DNA of 64,000 nucleotides from the NCBI GenBank assembly GCA_903827245.1, contig CAIKHO010000079.1, positions 31,442-95,441 on the forward strand. The letters run 5' to 3'. The translations under genes and the position numbers were made by a program. The notes beneath the pieces were generated by a model. It was not told where the DNA came from and searched no databases. It was given only the letters and a program-made list of their open reading frames with translations. This DNA comes from an uncultured Opitutia bacterium. Its GTDB lineage: Bacteria > Verrucomicrobiota > Verrucomicrobiia > Opitutales > Opitutaceae. This document shows positions 47,552 to 57,552 of the stretch, piece after piece (the first letter of the stretch is position 1; the number at the start of each line of letters is the position of its first letter).

Positions 47552-48033
47552 GGCAGCTTGGCCGCCAGCACCTTGGCGGTCTGCGCGGCGCGAAAATTGC
47601 GCCAGGCGCGGCGCGTGCCCGCGTCGCTTTGCGCGAGCAGCGACGCGGCGAAGAGCCCGGCATTGATCGCTCCGGCCCTGCCCACCGCGAACGTCGCGAC
47701 CGGCACGCCGGCCGGCATCTGGGCGATCGACAGCAGCGAATCCAGCCCCTTGAGCGCCTTCGACTCCACCGGCACGCCCAGGACCGGCAGCGTCGTGAGC
47801 GAGGCCGTCATGCCGGGCAGGTGCGCCGCACCCCCGGCGCCGGCGATGATGACCTTCAGGCCGCGGCGCTCCGCTGACTCCGCATAGGCCACCATGAGCT
47901 TCGGCGTGCGGTGCGCCGAGACCACGCGCCTTTCGAACGGCACGCCGAGCGAGGCGAGCGTCTCCGCCGCATGCCGCATCGTCTCCCAGTCGGAAGTGCT
48001 GCCCATGATGATGCCGACCAGAGGTTTTGCCAT
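47548..48033 (-). CDS. purE: N5-CAIR mutase
   Basis: 161 residues: [24 protein letters not shown], and [20 protein letters not shown], the class I PurE marks including the active-site His of SAHRTP. It isomerises N5-CAIR to CAIR in purine synthesis. ATG 48033. First gene of the purEK pair; upstream is a family Q palindrome. Confidence 0.93.
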   Translation of the reverse strand: MAKPLVGIIMGSTSDWETMRHAAETLASLGVPFERRVVSAHRTPKLMVAYAESAERRGLKVIIAGAGGAAHLPGMTASLTTLPVLGVPVESKALKGLDSLLSIAQMPAGVPVATFAVGRAGAINAGLFAASLLAQSDAGTRRAWRNFRAAQTAKVLAAKLP

Positions 48034-48101
48034 TGAGGCCTGAGGCCAAACGCGGGAAGCGCCCGGGGCAAGCCAAACCTCGGCCCGGTCTGTCCCGATC
48101 G

Positions 48102-48214
48102 GTAGGGCGGTGACTCCGCTCACCGCCGGGCACAAGGACAGAGTTGCTGCGGAGCCAGCGGCTTCGGCCAGGCTCCGGGGATATTCCCGGCGCGGAGCGG
48201 AGTTCGCGCCCTAC
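48102..48214. repeat. REPIN-like palindrome, family Q
   Basis: GTAGGGCGGTGACTCCGCTC and CACCGCC on the left, GGCGCGGAGCGGAGTTCGCG and CCCTAC on the right, with a loop of about 60 bases. A half copy lies at 57508-57535. The gap between purE and the antiporter gene holds nothing else. Confidence 0.8.
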
Positions 48215-48277
48215 CACGCCGGCTGCGTTCTGGCATCAAGCTCAGGCCCGACTGCCACGACGAAGCACTTTTCAGTC

Positions 48278-49603
48278 TCAGAGAAACAACCACCCGCTCA
48301 GGGCGAGGATCGGCAGGAGGATGGGCAGACTGTACTTGATGATGTAGCCGAAAAAGCTCGGGCAGTGCACGCCGGCGTCGTGGGCGATGGATTTCACCAT
48401 GAAGTTGGGGCCGTTGCCGATGTACGTCATGGCGCCGAAGAACACCGCGCCGAGGCTCACGCCCACGACGTAAAGCGGCTGCTGCACCAGCAGCACGCCG
48501 ACTGTGGCGGCCGGGTCGCCGTGCACGGCCGCGAACGCCGCCGGGTTGGCTGCCATCGCGGTCGTCTGGGCGAGCTGGAGGAAATTCACGTAGGTCGGGG
48601 CGTTGTCCAGGACCGATGATAGCGCACCGCTGGAGAAATAATAATGCAGCGGCCGGACGAAGCCGAACTCCTGGCCGTGCAGCTCGAGATAGCCGAGCGC
48701 GGGCATCATGGTCGCGAAGATCCCGATGAAGAGAAACGCCACTTCCTTGATCGGCCCGAAGCTGAACGCGTTCTCCTCGTGTACCTGCTTCGGTGTCAGC
48801 CGGTAGCTCGCGGCCGCGGCGGCGAGCATCACCAGCTCACGCAGGAAGTATTTCTCCGGCACGAAGACCGCGCCGATGATCGCGAGCAGGAACAGCACGT
48901 TGACCATGCCGTCGAAACGCCAGGTCTCGGCGTGCTGCGTGACGTCCGTCTGCAGCTTGCGGGGCATGTGCTTGAAGCTGCGGGCGTCGAACACGTAGAA
49001 CGCCGCGAGGATGGCGGCCACGGTTAGCAGCCACTGCAGGATGACATGCTCGATGAGCCAGAAGAAGGGCACGCCGCTCAGGTAGCCGAGGAATAGCGGC
49101 GGGTCGCCGATCGGCGTCAGCGCGCCGCCGACATTCGAGACGATGAAGATGAAAAAGACGACGTGGTAGGAGCTGATGCGGATCTTGTTCATCCGGATCC
49201 ACGGCCGGATGAGCACCATGGAAGCCCCGGTGGTGCCGATGACATTGGCCACGACGGCCCCGATCGTGAGGAACACGAGGTTGGCCACCGGCGTCGCCTC
49301 ACCCTTGACCTTGATGTGGATGCCGCCCGCCACGACGAACAGCGACCCGACCAGGCAGATGAACGAAAAATACTCGGCGGCCGTGTGGGCCACGACCGTG
49401 CCGCCGCCGGGGATCCGGGCCAAATAGTAGAGGGCGACGAGCGCCGCCAGGCCCATCGCCACCAGCGGGTAATATTTGTCCCACAGGTGCTTCACGCCGG
49501 CCGGCGAGAGCGGCATCGTCGCGATCAGCAGCAGGAGCAGCCCGAAGGGAAGGATGAGAATGGCCGGGATGTCCGTGACGGCAAAAACGGTCGGAAAAAA
49601 CAT
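48278..49603 (-). CDS. Sodium:proton antiporter, NhaD/CitMHS-like
   Basis: 441 residues with about 11 transmembrane helices. The ion-transporter family strings VVANVIGTTGASMVLIRPWI, VSNVGGALTPIGDPPLFLG and SSVLDNAPTYVNFLQ are typical of NhaD-type Na+/H+ antiporters and related anion transporters. It would exchange cytoplasmic Na+ for H+. ATG 49603. The preceding glnK transcript ends in a terminator, so it is a separate unit. Confidence 0.82.
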   Translation of the reverse strand: MFFPTVFAVTDIPAILILPFGLLLLLIATMPLSPAGVKHLWDKYYPLVAMGLAALVALYYLARIPGGGTVVAHTAAEYFSFICLVGSLFVVAGGIHIKVKGEATPVANLVFLTIGAVVANVIGTTGASMVLIRPWIRMNKIRISSYHVVFFIFIVSNVGGALTPIGDPPLFLGYLSGVPFFWLIEHVILQWLLTVAAILAAFYVFDARSFKHMPRKLQTDVTQHAETWRFDGMVNVLFLLAIIGAVFVPEKYFLRELVMLAAAAASYRLTPKQVHEENAFSFGPIKEVAFLFIGIFATMMPALGYLELHGQEFGFVRPLHYYFSSGALSSVLDNAPTYVNFLQLAQTTAMAANPAAFAAVHGDPAATVGVLLVQQPLYVVGVSLGAVFFGAMTYIGNGPNFMVKSIAHDAGVHCPSFFGYIIKYSLPILLPILALSGWLFL

Positions 49604-49704
49604 GATGAAACAAAACCCGTCAGGCCGCCGCGGCTTTCAGCCTGCCGCCGGCAGGCGCAACGGGGCGGCCTGGGGAGTGATTGAGGAGGAGCAGGAGTGG
49701 AGCC

Positions 49705-49740
49705 CAAAAAAAGCCGGCGACGCATTCGCATCACCGGCCT
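49705..49740 (-). terminator. Terminator after glnK cluster 2
   Basis: On the minus strand GCCGGTGA and its complement TCGCCGGC form a stem with about 10 bases in the loop, followed by TTTTTTT. It lies 21 bases past the glnK stop and closes the amtB-glnK cluster 2 transcript. Confidence 0.85.
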
Positions 49741-49760
49741 GAAGTTAAAAAGAGGCCCGG

Positions 49761-50153
<393 letters not shown>

Positions 50154-50486
50154 TCAGGACGCGGAGGCCTTGAGCTTGCGGCGCAGATCGGCGAACAGCA
50201 CCCAACCGTAGCCGGCTAGGGTGCCGGCGGAAACCAGCCATTGTGTGCCATCTGCGAAAAGCAGCGGGCAGACCAGCTGGACAAGCAGGAGTGCGACCAA
50301 GAGGTAGGCGATGCGGGCGCCGGAGCCCGGCATGAGCGACCAGGCGCTCTTGAAGGCTCCGTCCTTCTGGCGCTTTTCATTGTGGCGGAGGGCGGCGTTT
50401 TGCGCGAGGCCGAATCCGTAGCCGATCAGGGCACCGGCAGCGAGGGCCGCAAGGGCCCGGAAAAATTCCATCAGGTAGGTTTCCAT
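50154..50486 (-). CDS. Hypothetical membrane protein between amtB and glnK
   Basis: 110 residues. Three hydrophobic segments can be seen (ALAALAAGALIGYGFGLA, ARIAYLLVALLLVQLVCPLL and LVSAGTLAGYGWVLFADL). The family was not recognised. Its position inside the amtB-glnK cluster, on the same strand, suggests it is co-transcribed and perhaps linked to ammonium transport. ATG 50486. Confidence 0.6.
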   Translation of the reverse strand: METYLMEFFRALAALAAGALIGYGFGLAQNAALRHNEKRQKDGAFKSAWSLMPGSGARIAYLLVALLLVQLVCPLLFADGTQWLVSAGTLAGYGWVLFADLRRKLKASAS

Positions 50487-50584
50487 GAAGAGTCTAAGTT
50501 TGGGTTTTCAGCAGTCGGGCTGCGCGGGGAATGGACCCCGCACAGCCATTGGATATCAAAGGAGGCCGTTCCGGATTGCCCGGA

Positions 50585-52267
50585 TCAGGACTTCATCATC
50601 GGAGTTTCGGACTGCTTGTCCATGACCATGCCGGCATAGCCGGGCACGCCCATCTCGGGGACATCCAAGCCCTCGATCTCCACCTCGAGCGACACGCGGT
50701 TGCCCACAGTGAACTCGGCGATGTAGTAAACGATGACGGAAAGGACCGACAGCGTGACGAGGCAGGTCGTGACGCCGATGAGCTCGGCCCAGAACTGGTT
50801 CATGCCACCGCCGTAGAAGACACCGGCCACATTGCCTGCGACGCCGTTGAAGCCGTCGCCATAGGTGCCGTCGGCCAGGAGGCCGATCGAGAGACAGCCC
50901 CAGGCGCCGTTCACACCGTGGACGGAGATCGCGCCAACCGCGTCATCGATCCGAACCCGATCGAAGAAGAACACCGCCTCGACGACGAGGATGCCGGAGA
51001 CAATGCCGATGATGGCCGCGCCGCCCGCACTGACGAAGGCGCAGGGGGCGGTGATCGCCACGAGGCCCGCGAGCATGCCGTTGCACATCATGGACGGGTC
51101 AGGCTTCTTGGTCTTGAACCACCACATGTAGAGCGTGGTCGCCAGCGCGGCCGTGGCCGAGGCGATCATGGTGTTTACCGCGACCACCGCGATGCGGAAG
51201 TCGGTGCCCGCGAGCGTGGAGCCGGGGTTGAAGCCGAACCAGCCGAACGCGAGGATGAATGTGCCGAGCATCACCATCGGGATGCTGTGCGGCGTGATGG
51301 GATGGACCAGCTTGCCGTTCTTGTCGTACTTGCCGTAACGGGGCCCGATGAGGATCGCGAAGATCAGGGCGATCACGCCGCCCTGCATGTGCACCACCGA
51401 GGAGCCGGCAAAGTCGAGGTGACCGTGGCCGAGGCCGAAGTTCGTGCCGAGCTGGGAGAGCCAGCCGCCGCCCCACACCCAGTTGCCGAAGAGCGGGTAC
51501 ATGATGGTGCCGATGCAGCAGCCATAGATCATGAAGGCGGAGAATTTCCAGCGTTCGGCGGCGGCGCCGGTCGGGATGGTTGCCGTGGTGTCCATGAACA
51601 CCATCTGGAAGAGGAAGAGGGCGAAGGCCGCGGTATCATAACCCGCGCCCTGTAGCATAAAGCCCTTCCAGCCCAGGATGCCGAAGGGTTTGCCGAAGAT
51701 CGTCCAGGTGATCTCGTGGTTCAACCCCGCATAGCCGCCCATGGTGCCGATGGCCCCGAGGCCGCCGAACATGAAGGCGAAGCCGCAGACGTAGAAGCCC
51801 AGCATGCCCATGGGATAAATCATGAAATTCATCGCCATGGTGTGGCTGGCATTCTTCGCCCGGCACAGACCCGTTTCAACGAGCGCGAAGCCCGCCTGCA
51901 TGAACATGACGAGGAAGCCCGTGATCAGGGTCCACATGAAGTTCACCGCGACGCGGTTGTGGCCGACGTTGTCGGCCAGCTTCACCGCCAGCGGCTCAGA
52001 AGCGGCCTGCTTGGTGTAATCGTCGAACGCCTTCTTGGCGTCGTCGTAGGCCTTGACCTTGTCCTTGTCCTTCTTGTCGTCGGCGCTCAACTCGGCGGGC
52101 GCGGTGACGATAAAGCCCGGGACGTCGGAAGCCACGCCCGTGGCGGTACCCGCAGGATCGGGTTTGGGATCGTCCGCCAAAAGTTTCGGCAGACCTAGGC
52201 TACAGGACAGCGCCAGCCCGATCAGGGCCACGCGCAACCATCTCAAACCGGTGTATCGGGTTGTCAT
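50585..52267 (-). CDS. amtB: Ammonium transporter AmtB (cluster 2)
   Basis: 560 residues with a signal peptide (RVALIGLALSCSLGLPKLLA) and an unusually long charged periplasmic N-terminal segment (residues ~35-95, Asp/Lys-rich, perhaps a coiled coil) before the 11-helix core. The twin-His pore residues are kept in DFAGSSVVHMQGG and SVHGVNGAWGCLS. It is a different Amt subgroup from the 32 kb copy and the two are not close duplicates. ATG 52267. A sigma-54-type promoter lies 166 bases upstream. Confidence 0.92.
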   Translation of the reverse strand: MTTRYTGLRWLRVALIGLALSCSLGLPKLLADDPKPDPAGTATGVASDVPGFIVTAPAELSADDKKDKDKVKAYDDAKKAFDDYTKQAASEPLAVKLADNVGHNRVAVNFMWTLITGFLVMFMQAGFALVETGLCRAKNASHTMAMNFMIYPMGMLGFYVCGFAFMFGGLGAIGTMGGYAGLNHEITWTIFGKPFGILGWKGFMLQGAGYDTAAFALFLFQMVFMDTTATIPTGAAAERWKFSAFMIYGCCIGTIMYPLFGNWVWGGGWLSQLGTNFGLGHGHLDFAGSSVVHMQGGVIALIFAILIGPRYGKYDKNGKLVHPITPHSIPMVMLGTFILAFGWFGFNPGSTLAGTDFRIAVVAVNTMIASATAALATTLYMWWFKTKKPDPSMMCNGMLAGLVAITAPCAFVSAGGAAIIGIVSGILVVEAVFFFDRVRIDDAVGAISVHGVNGAWGCLSIGLLADGTYGDGFNGVAGNVAGVFYGGGMNQFWAELIGVTTCLVTLSVLSVIVYYIAEFTVGNRVSLEVEIEGLDVPEMGVPGYAGMVMDKQSETPMMKS

Positions 52268-52432
52268 AGTGGAATTGTGCCCATCCCCTGGGCAGTGCTT
52301 GGGTTTACTGACTTTGGTTATGAAGTAACGGGACCCTGAATCCGTGTGGGCGAATCCAAGACACCGGGCTCGTCCATCAAAAACCCGGGCGGAAAACCGT
52401 CCGAATATCGGTGGAAGGACCGGCACCACTTG

Positions 52433-52448
52433 AGCAGGCACTGTGCCA
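52433..52448 (-). promoter_or_regulatory. Sigma-54-type promoter upstream of amtB (copy 2)
   Basis: On the minus strand TGGCACAGTGCCTGCT followed by CAAG: exact -24 GG/-12 GC spacing, and 12 of 16 bases identical to the site upstream of the first amtB. It lies 166 bases before the amtB ATG in a 353-base gap with no gene. Confidence 0.75.
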
Positions 52449-52620
52449 ACGGTCGGACAAGAGCCGGTCATGCCTGACAATGGCCGGCCGGATGCACGGA
52501 GGAATTTACTCCTAGACGCTCTCTGCCAAACCATTGCAGGTTCTTAAAAACCTGTCGGCGGCTCGAGCCAGCGCAATGTTCGGGGCCGACCAGCGGTTTT
52601 TCTCCAAGTCGGCAACCGGA

Positions 52621-53373
52621 CTAAAAATCCAGTGCCTTCAGGTCGCCAATCTTCACGTCGAAGCGATCCTTGTAGGGCTTGACCCGCTTGAAGTCGCTCC
52701 AGCCAATCTCGGCGTCGCCACCCATCTTGAAGAAGAAGGCCACCCGCGCGCTGCCGTTGACCTTGATGACCGCCGGTTGCGTGGTGAATTTCGGGTCGAG
52801 GGACTGAAAACTGATATCGAGGCCGAAGTTCGTGACCTTCGCCGCGCCCATCGCCATGCGAAAGGTTTCCTTCAGCCCCGCGGTGAGTCCCTGCAGTTCG
52901 CGGCGGTCCTTGCTCACCACGACGGACACCCCGATCTTGTCGAGCGGGATGCGGCGATAGGCCTCCTTGCGCAGGGGCACGTCGTAACGGACTTTGTCCG
53001 CGGTCTCTTCGGCCACGGCGGCATGCTCGAAATCAAAATAGTCCGCGAGCGGCTTCTCATTGGTGCGCTTCAACTCCCGGCTCTTTTGCCGCTGCCAGGC
53101 CTTGAGCTGGTCCGGCCCCGGGGTCTTGCCGCCGATTTCCAGGAGCTGCCATTGCAGGTCATCCGGTTGCGAGGGATCGTAGCGCTCGACCCGTTCCTCC
53201 ACCGGCTTGGAGCCGTTCCGGACGTGCAGGTGCCGGGTGTAGGCCCAGTGGTCCTCATCCGCGATCCACTTCTTGATCGCCTCATCGAGGAGCGGCGGCG
53301 TGGCCGTCCGGCCGGGCACGGCCAGCAAAGGGAAAAGGGCGATGATCAGCCATCGGTGGAACGAACGACGCAT
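52621..53373 (-). CDS. Hypothetical exported protein
   Basis: 250 residues, signal peptide (MRRSFHRWLIIALFPLLAVP), then a mature part rich in Lys/Asp/Glu with RHLHVRNGSKPVEERVERYD, a VSVVVSKDRRELQGL stretch and a final IKVNGSARVAFFFKMGGDAEI strand pair. No family was recognised; beta-rich and probably periplasmic. ATG 53373. It is alone between amtB and pckG. Confidence 0.6.
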   Translation of the reverse strand: MRRSFHRWLIIALFPLLAVPGRTATPPLLDEAIKKWIADEDHWAYTRHLHVRNGSKPVEERVERYDPSQPDDLQWQLLEIGGKTPGPDQLKAWQRQKSRELKRTNEKPLADYFDFEHAAVAEETADKVRYDVPLRKEAYRRIPLDKIGVSVVVSKDRRELQGLTAGLKETFRMAMGAAKVTNFGLDISFQSLDPKFTTQPAVIKVNGSARVAFFFKMGGDAEIGWSDFKRVKPYKDRFDVKIGDLKALDF

Positions 53374-53440
53374 GGAGGGTTGGGAGACCTTACACCGGAA
53401 AAAAGTTCCGGCAAGTCCGGCCGAGGAATGCCCCTTGGAA

Positions 53441-53581
53441 AGGTTTGCGCAGAGGCGCGGGGGCGCTGAGCGGAAGATGGGCTAGGAATCCGGACCGCGG
53501 CCACATCACGGATTCAATTTCCCTGCGATTTTCACCCGTAGGGCGTTTTCTCCGCGTCCCTGCGCCTCTGCGCGAAACCAT
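53441..53581. repeat. Inverted repeat, family B relative
   Basis: TTTGCGCAGAGGCGCGGGGG on the left and CCCTGCGCCTCTGCGCGAAACC on the right in two pieces, in the gap downstream of pckG. Confidence 0.6.
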
Positions 53582-53611
53582 TTCTTCGGCCGCCCACCAA
53601 TAGAGCGGACC

Positions 53612-55438
53612 CTACATGCGGCAGATCAACAGCTCGCGCTCATAAACCATTTCCTTCGGCAACCGGTCGTGCAGGTCGAAAAAAAGCTGCTCGTGGTCCA
53701 TGATCTCGGTCCGCCAGGCCGTCCGGTCGAAAGCCTGGAGTCCGTCAAACGCCGCGGCCGGAAAATCCAGCCCGGTCCAGTCCAGGTCCCCATGGCGTGG
53801 CACCCAGCCGATGGGTGTCTCGCGCCCCAGCGCCCGCCCGCGGGCGCGATCGACGATCCATTTCAGGATTCGCATGTTTTCGCCGAAGCCGGGCCAGATG
53901 AATTTCCCCGCGGCGTCCTTCCGGAACCAGTTCACGTGGAAAATGCGCGGGGTCTCGCTGAGTTTCTTCTGCATCAGGATCCAATGGTGGAAATAATCCC
54001 CCATGTGGTAGCCGCAGAACGGCAGCATCGCCATCGGGTCGCGCCGCACCTTGCCAACGGTCCCCGTGGCGGCGGCCGTCATTTCCGAGCCCATCGTCGC
54101 ACCGATGTAGACGCCCGCGCTCCAGTTGAACGCCTGGTAGACAAGCGGCATGGTGGTCGCCCGCCGCCCGCCAAAGATGATCGCGCTGATCGGCACCCCC
54201 TCGGGCTTCTCCCAGTCCGGGTCCATCGTCGGGCACTGCGCCGCAGGCGCCGTGAAGCGCGAATTCGGGTGCGCGGCCTTCGCCCCGGTGGCCTTCGCGA
54301 TGGCCGGGGTCCAGGGCTGTCCCTGCCAGTCGAGGCATTCGGCCGGCGGCTCGTCCGTCATGCCCTCCCACCAGACGCCGCCACCGGGCGTGAGGGCGAC
54401 GTTGGTGAAGATCGTGTTCTTCGCCAGCGTGGCCATCGCGTTCGGGTTGGTCTTCACCGAGGTCCCCGGCGCGACCCCGAAAAAACCCGCCTCGGGATTG
54501 ATGGCGTGCAGGCGCCCCTGCGCATCGGGCTTCAGCCACGCAATGTCGTCACCGACGGTCCAGACCTTCCAGCCCTTTTTCCGGAACGAGGCGGGCGGCA
54601 CGATCATGGCGAAATTGGTCTTGCCGCACGCGCTGGGGAACGCCGCGGCCACGTAAGTTTTCTCCCCAGCGGGATTCTCGACGCCGAGGATGAGCATGTG
54701 CTCCGCCATCCAGCCCTCGTCGCGCGCCAAGTTGGAGGCGATGCGGAGCGCGAAGCATTTTTTCCCGAGCAGGGCGTTGCCGCCGTAGCCCGAGCCGTAG
54801 CTCCAGATTTCCCGCGTCTCGGGGAAATGCACGACGTACTTCTCGGGATTGCAGGGCCAGGGCACGTCCTTCTGTCCCGGCTCCAGTGGCGCGCCGACCG
54901 AATGCAGGCCGGGCACCACGCGTTTTTCGCCCTTGTCGATCTCGGCGTAGACCGGCCCGCCGATGCGGGCCATGATCCGCATGTTGACAACCGCATACAG
55001 CGAATCGGTCAGCTGCACGCCGATCTGCGCCATGGGCGAGCCGACCGGGCCCATGCTGTAGGGCAGCACGTACATGGTGCGCCCCCGCATGCAGCCGGAG
55101 AAGAGCCCGCGGAGCTTCCGGCGCATCTCGAAGGGGTTCATCCAGTTGTTGGTCGGGCCCGCCGACTCGCGGGAAAGCGCGCAGATGAACGTGCGGTCCT
55201 CGACCCGCGCGACATCACCCGGGTCGCTGCGCGCATAGTAGCAGCCCGGCCAGAGTTTTTCGTTCAGCTTGATGAACGTGCCGCCCGCGACGAGCTGCGC
55301 GCAGAACGCCGCGTTTTCCTCCGGCGAGCCATCGACCCAGTGGATGCGGTCGGGCTGGCAGAGCGCCGCCATCTTCTCGATCCACCGCACGAGGTGCGTG
55401 TTTTTGCTCAGCGGCCGGGCCGGGTTGCGCGTCTTCAT
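53612..55438 (-). CDS. pckG: Phosphoenolpyruvate carboxykinase (GTP)
   Basis: 608 residues. The GTP-type PEPCK marks are complete: [12 protein letters not shown] (P-loop with the catalytic-lid Cys), [34 protein letters not shown] and [11 protein letters not shown]. It converts oxaloacetate to PEP with GTP in gluconeogenesis, or runs anaplerotically. ATG 55438. Single gene flanked by family B palindromes. Confidence 0.95.
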   Translation of the reverse strand: MKTRNPARPLSKNTHLVRWIEKMAALCQPDRIHWVDGSPEENAAFCAQLVAGGTFIKLNEKLWPGCYYARSDPGDVARVEDRTFICALSRESAGPTNNWMNPFEMRRKLRGLFSGCMRGRTMYVLPYSMGPVGSPMAQIGVQLTDSLYAVVNMRIMARIGGPVYAEIDKGEKRVVPGLHSVGAPLEPGQKDVPWPCNPEKYVVHFPETREIWSYGSGYGGNALLGKKCFALRIASNLARDEGWMAEHMLILGVENPAGEKTYVAAAFPSACGKTNFAMIVPPASFRKKGWKVWTVGDDIAWLKPDAQGRLHAINPEAGFFGVAPGTSVKTNPNAMATLAKNTIFTNVALTPGGGVWWEGMTDEPPAECLDWQGQPWTPAIAKATGAKAAHPNSRFTAPAAQCPTMDPDWEKPEGVPISAIIFGGRRATTMPLVYQAFNWSAGVYIGATMGSEMTAAATGTVGKVRRDPMAMLPFCGYHMGDYFHHWILMQKKLSETPRIFHVNWFRKDAAGKFIWPGFGENMRILKWIVDRARGRALGRETPIGWVPRHGDLDWTGLDFPAAAFDGLQAFDRTAWRTEIMDHEQLFFDLHDRLPKEMVYERELLICRM

Positions 55439-55527
55439 GGAGGGGGATTAAAACCCGGGGGTGAAGGCCGTGCCACGCATAAATGGCCGGCTTATCCGCA
55501 AAAACCGGGCCAACGGGCAGTGGTATA

Positions 55528-55720
55528 ATTTCGCGCAGAGACGCAAAGCCGCAGGAGAAAGGCAATTTTCACACGGAGGCACGAAGGACACGGGGCCGCC
55601 GATGATTGATCTCTGCGTCCTCCGTGCCTCCGCGTGCGCTTCCGGGTTCCGCACCCAACCTCCTGCCTTGCTCCGCGGCTTTGCGTCTCTGCGCGAAACC
55701 AGCCCGGAAGGATTGATCCG
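55528..55720. repeat. Long palindrome, family B, copy 3
   Basis: Left arm TTTCGCGCAGAGACGCAAAG and CCGC pairs with the right arm GCGGCTTTGCGTCTCTGCGC and GAAA. The conserved B half (55641-55720) is included. A GTGGTATAATTT word, close to the family I arm, lies just before the left arm. It fills the 349-base gap between pckG and the small gene at 55788. Confidence 0.8.
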
Positions 55721-55787
55721 CCACGGTGCTACTACGGGCCAATGCGCAGGCTCGCGGTCGGGCCTAATTCCCGCTTCGCTGTCCGAC

Positions 55788-55955
55788 GTGAACAAGCTCT
55801 GCATCTTCGGCGGCACCACCGTCTGCAGCTACGCCTTCTGGGCGCTCGGCGACGCCCTCGGCTTCAGTTTCTTCGGCTCCTTCATGCTCAGCGGCGTGGG
55901 CAGCGTTGTCGGCGTCTACCTCGGCTGGAAGCTCGCGCAAAAGTTGCAGCAGTAA
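55788..55955 (+). CDS. Small membrane protein (55 residues)
   Basis: GTG at 55788 opens VNKLCIFGGTTVCSYAFWAL, followed by GDALGFSFFG, FMLSGVGSVVGVYLGWKLA and QKLQQ: two hydrophobic helices with a Gly-rich turn, a pattern seen in short conserved proteins of this phylum. The frame also stays open upstream across the family B palindrome, but that part is repeat sequence. Function unknown. Confidence 0.5.
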   Translation: MNKLCIFGGTTVCSYAFWALGDALGFSFFGSFMLSGVGSVVGVYLGWKLAQKLQQ

Positions 55956-56009
55956 ACGCGGCGGCCTGGAGAGCAGGGCGGAGTTCACCCCCCCCCGCTC
56001 CGGACCTGG

Positions 56010-56918
56010 TCACTTCATCGGCTCGACGTGCACTGACACATCGGTGATTGCGTGCGAAACCGAGGCCAGCAGCGCGTCCTTCACCGCGTGCGCGATGTCG
56101 TGGCCCGCGCGCACGCTGAGGTCGCCGTCCACCCGCACCTGGATGTCCACCAGGTGGCTGAGCCCGCTCTTGCGCACCCGCACCTTGTCGAGCGCCAGCA
56201 CGCCCGGCACGGCCAGCGCGATCCCGCGCACTTCCCGCTCGAAGCGTTCCGGGGCCGCCGTGTCCATCACGTCGCCCAGCGCCTTGCCCGCCATGCCAAC
56301 GCCGTTGAAGGCGATGATCACGCAGGCGAACAGCGCCGCCCAGTCGTCCGCCGTCTCAAAGCCCTTGCCGCCCATCAGCGCGATGGCGATGCCAACAAAC
56401 ATGGCCGCCGAGGTCATCGCGTCGGCCCAGTGGTGCTGCGCCTCGATGTCGAGCCCGATGCTCCCCGCTTCCGCGCCCGCCGTGCCGAGGCGGTGCGAGA
56501 ACCACATCTTCACCACGACCACGAAGGCCAGCAGCGGCAACGTCCACCACTTCGGCCCCTGGTGCGGCGTGATGATCTCGTACACTGCGTGCTGCCCCAC
56601 CCACCCGGCCATCGCGAAGACAAACACGGCCACCGCCAGCCCGGCCAGCGGCTCAGCCTTGCCATGGCCGTAGGGATGGTCCGCGTCCGGCGGCCGCGCC
56701 GCGACGCGGAATCCCGCCCACACCAGCAGCGAGGAAAGGATGTCGAGCGTCGACTCCGCGCCGTCCGCGATCAGCGCGTAGGTGTGGCCGAAAATCCCGC
56801 CCGCAAACTTCGCCGCCGCCAGCACCGCGTTTAGCGCGATGCCACGCAGCACCAGCCGCGCGCTCGCGCGGGCGCGGCGCTCGGTCTCGGCGTGGTGGCT
56901 GGGGAGCTCGGTCGGCAC
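56010..56918 (-). CDS. Cation diffusion facilitator transporter
   Basis: About 302 residues with six helices. CDF metal-site residues are visible: DGAESTLDILSSL, HPYGHGKAEPLAGL and EAQHHWADAMTSAAMFVG, followed by the cytoplasmic domain DKVRVRKSGLSHLVDIQVRV and HDIAHAVKDALLA. It exports Zn2+, Co2+ or Fe2+ against H+. The start is uncertain: GTG 56918 begins just before the first helix, whereas a longer frame reaches an ATG at 57005 that overlaps the divergent ACT gene's ATG. Confidence 0.82.
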   Translation of the reverse strand: MPTELPSHHAETERRARASARLVLRGIALNAVLAAAKFAGGIFGHTYALIADGAESTLDILSSLLVWAGFRVAARPPDADHPYGHGKAEPLAGLAVAVFVFAMAGWVGQHAVYEIITPHQGPKWWTLPLLAFVVVVKMWFSHRLGTAGAEAGSIGLDIEAQHHWADAMTSAAMFVGIAIALMGGKGFETADDWAALFACVIIAFNGVGMAGKALGDVMDTAAPERFEREVRGIALAVPGVLALDKVRVRKSGLSHLVDIQVRVDGDLSVRAGHDIAHAVKDALLASVSHAITDVSVHVEPMK

Positions 56919-57003
56919 ACCCGCGACGTTGAGCCGCGGGACCGCCGACCTCAACGCACGAGTTGACCCGCCGCGCCCGCTGCGCAGGCTGGCGCAACTT
57001 CCC

Positions 57004-57462
57004 ATGGCCGCCTCGAGCCGCACCTTGATCGCCACCGACCCGGTGAAACAGTTCTCGGTCTTCGCCGAGAACCGGGTCGGCCGCCTGTACGACCTCATCG
57101 GGTTGCTGAAGGACCACAACGTCCACGTCATCGCCATCACGGTGCTCGACACGACCGACAGCGCGATCCTCCGCCTGATCGTCGACGATCCCGGCAAGGC
57201 CCGCGAGCTGATGGTGAACAACGATTTTCCGTACACGGAGACCGACGTGCTCGCGATCGAGATCACCGACGAGTCCGACCTGAAGGGCGTCCTCGCCGCG
57301 TTGTTCGAGGCCGAGATCAACCTCCATTATGTCTACAGCTTCATCAAGCGCCCCGAGGGCCGCCATGCACTGGTGATCAATGTCGAGGATGCCGACGTGG
57401 CCGCGCAGGCCCTGGGCCATCGCGGCTACAAGGTGCTCACACAAAACGACATTTCGCGCTGA
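57004..57462 (+). CDS. ACT-domain protein
   Basis: 152 residues: DPVKQFSVFAENRVGRLYDL, LKDHNVHVIAITVLDTTDSA, ILRLIVDDPGKARELMVNND and VLAIEITDESDLKGVLAALF show tandem ACT modules, which bind small ligands (amino acids) and regulate enzymes. No catalytic domain is attached. ATG 57004 is inside CCATGG, so the opposite strand also has an ATG at 57005 in the CDF frame. Confidence 0.72.
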   Translation: MAASSRTLIATDPVKQFSVFAENRVGRLYDLIGLLKDHNVHVIAITVLDTTDSAILRLIVDDPGKARELMVNNDFPYTETDVLAIEITDESDLKGVLAALFEAEINLHYVYSFIKRPEGRHALVINVEDADVAAQALGHRGYKVLTQNDISR

Positions 57463-57507
57463 GGCGGGGCGTTGTTCTCCACTCGCGCAGGATCCAAGGA
57501 CGTTCCC

Positions 57508-57535
57508 GGCGGCGAGCGGAATCGCCGCCCTGCCG
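57508..57535. repeat. Half REP, family Q
   Basis: GGCGGCGAGCGGAATCGCCG with CCCTGCC, the inverse of one half of the family Q palindrome at 48102. It lies between convergent ACT and DUF3299 genes and may help end both transcripts. Confidence 0.6.
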
Positions 57536-57552
57536 GCAAACCAGCGGCCGGA

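Noticed and set aside
53669..55528. 619-codon plus-strand frame over pckG
   Set aside because: Antisense of pckG, which has all PEPCK signatures.
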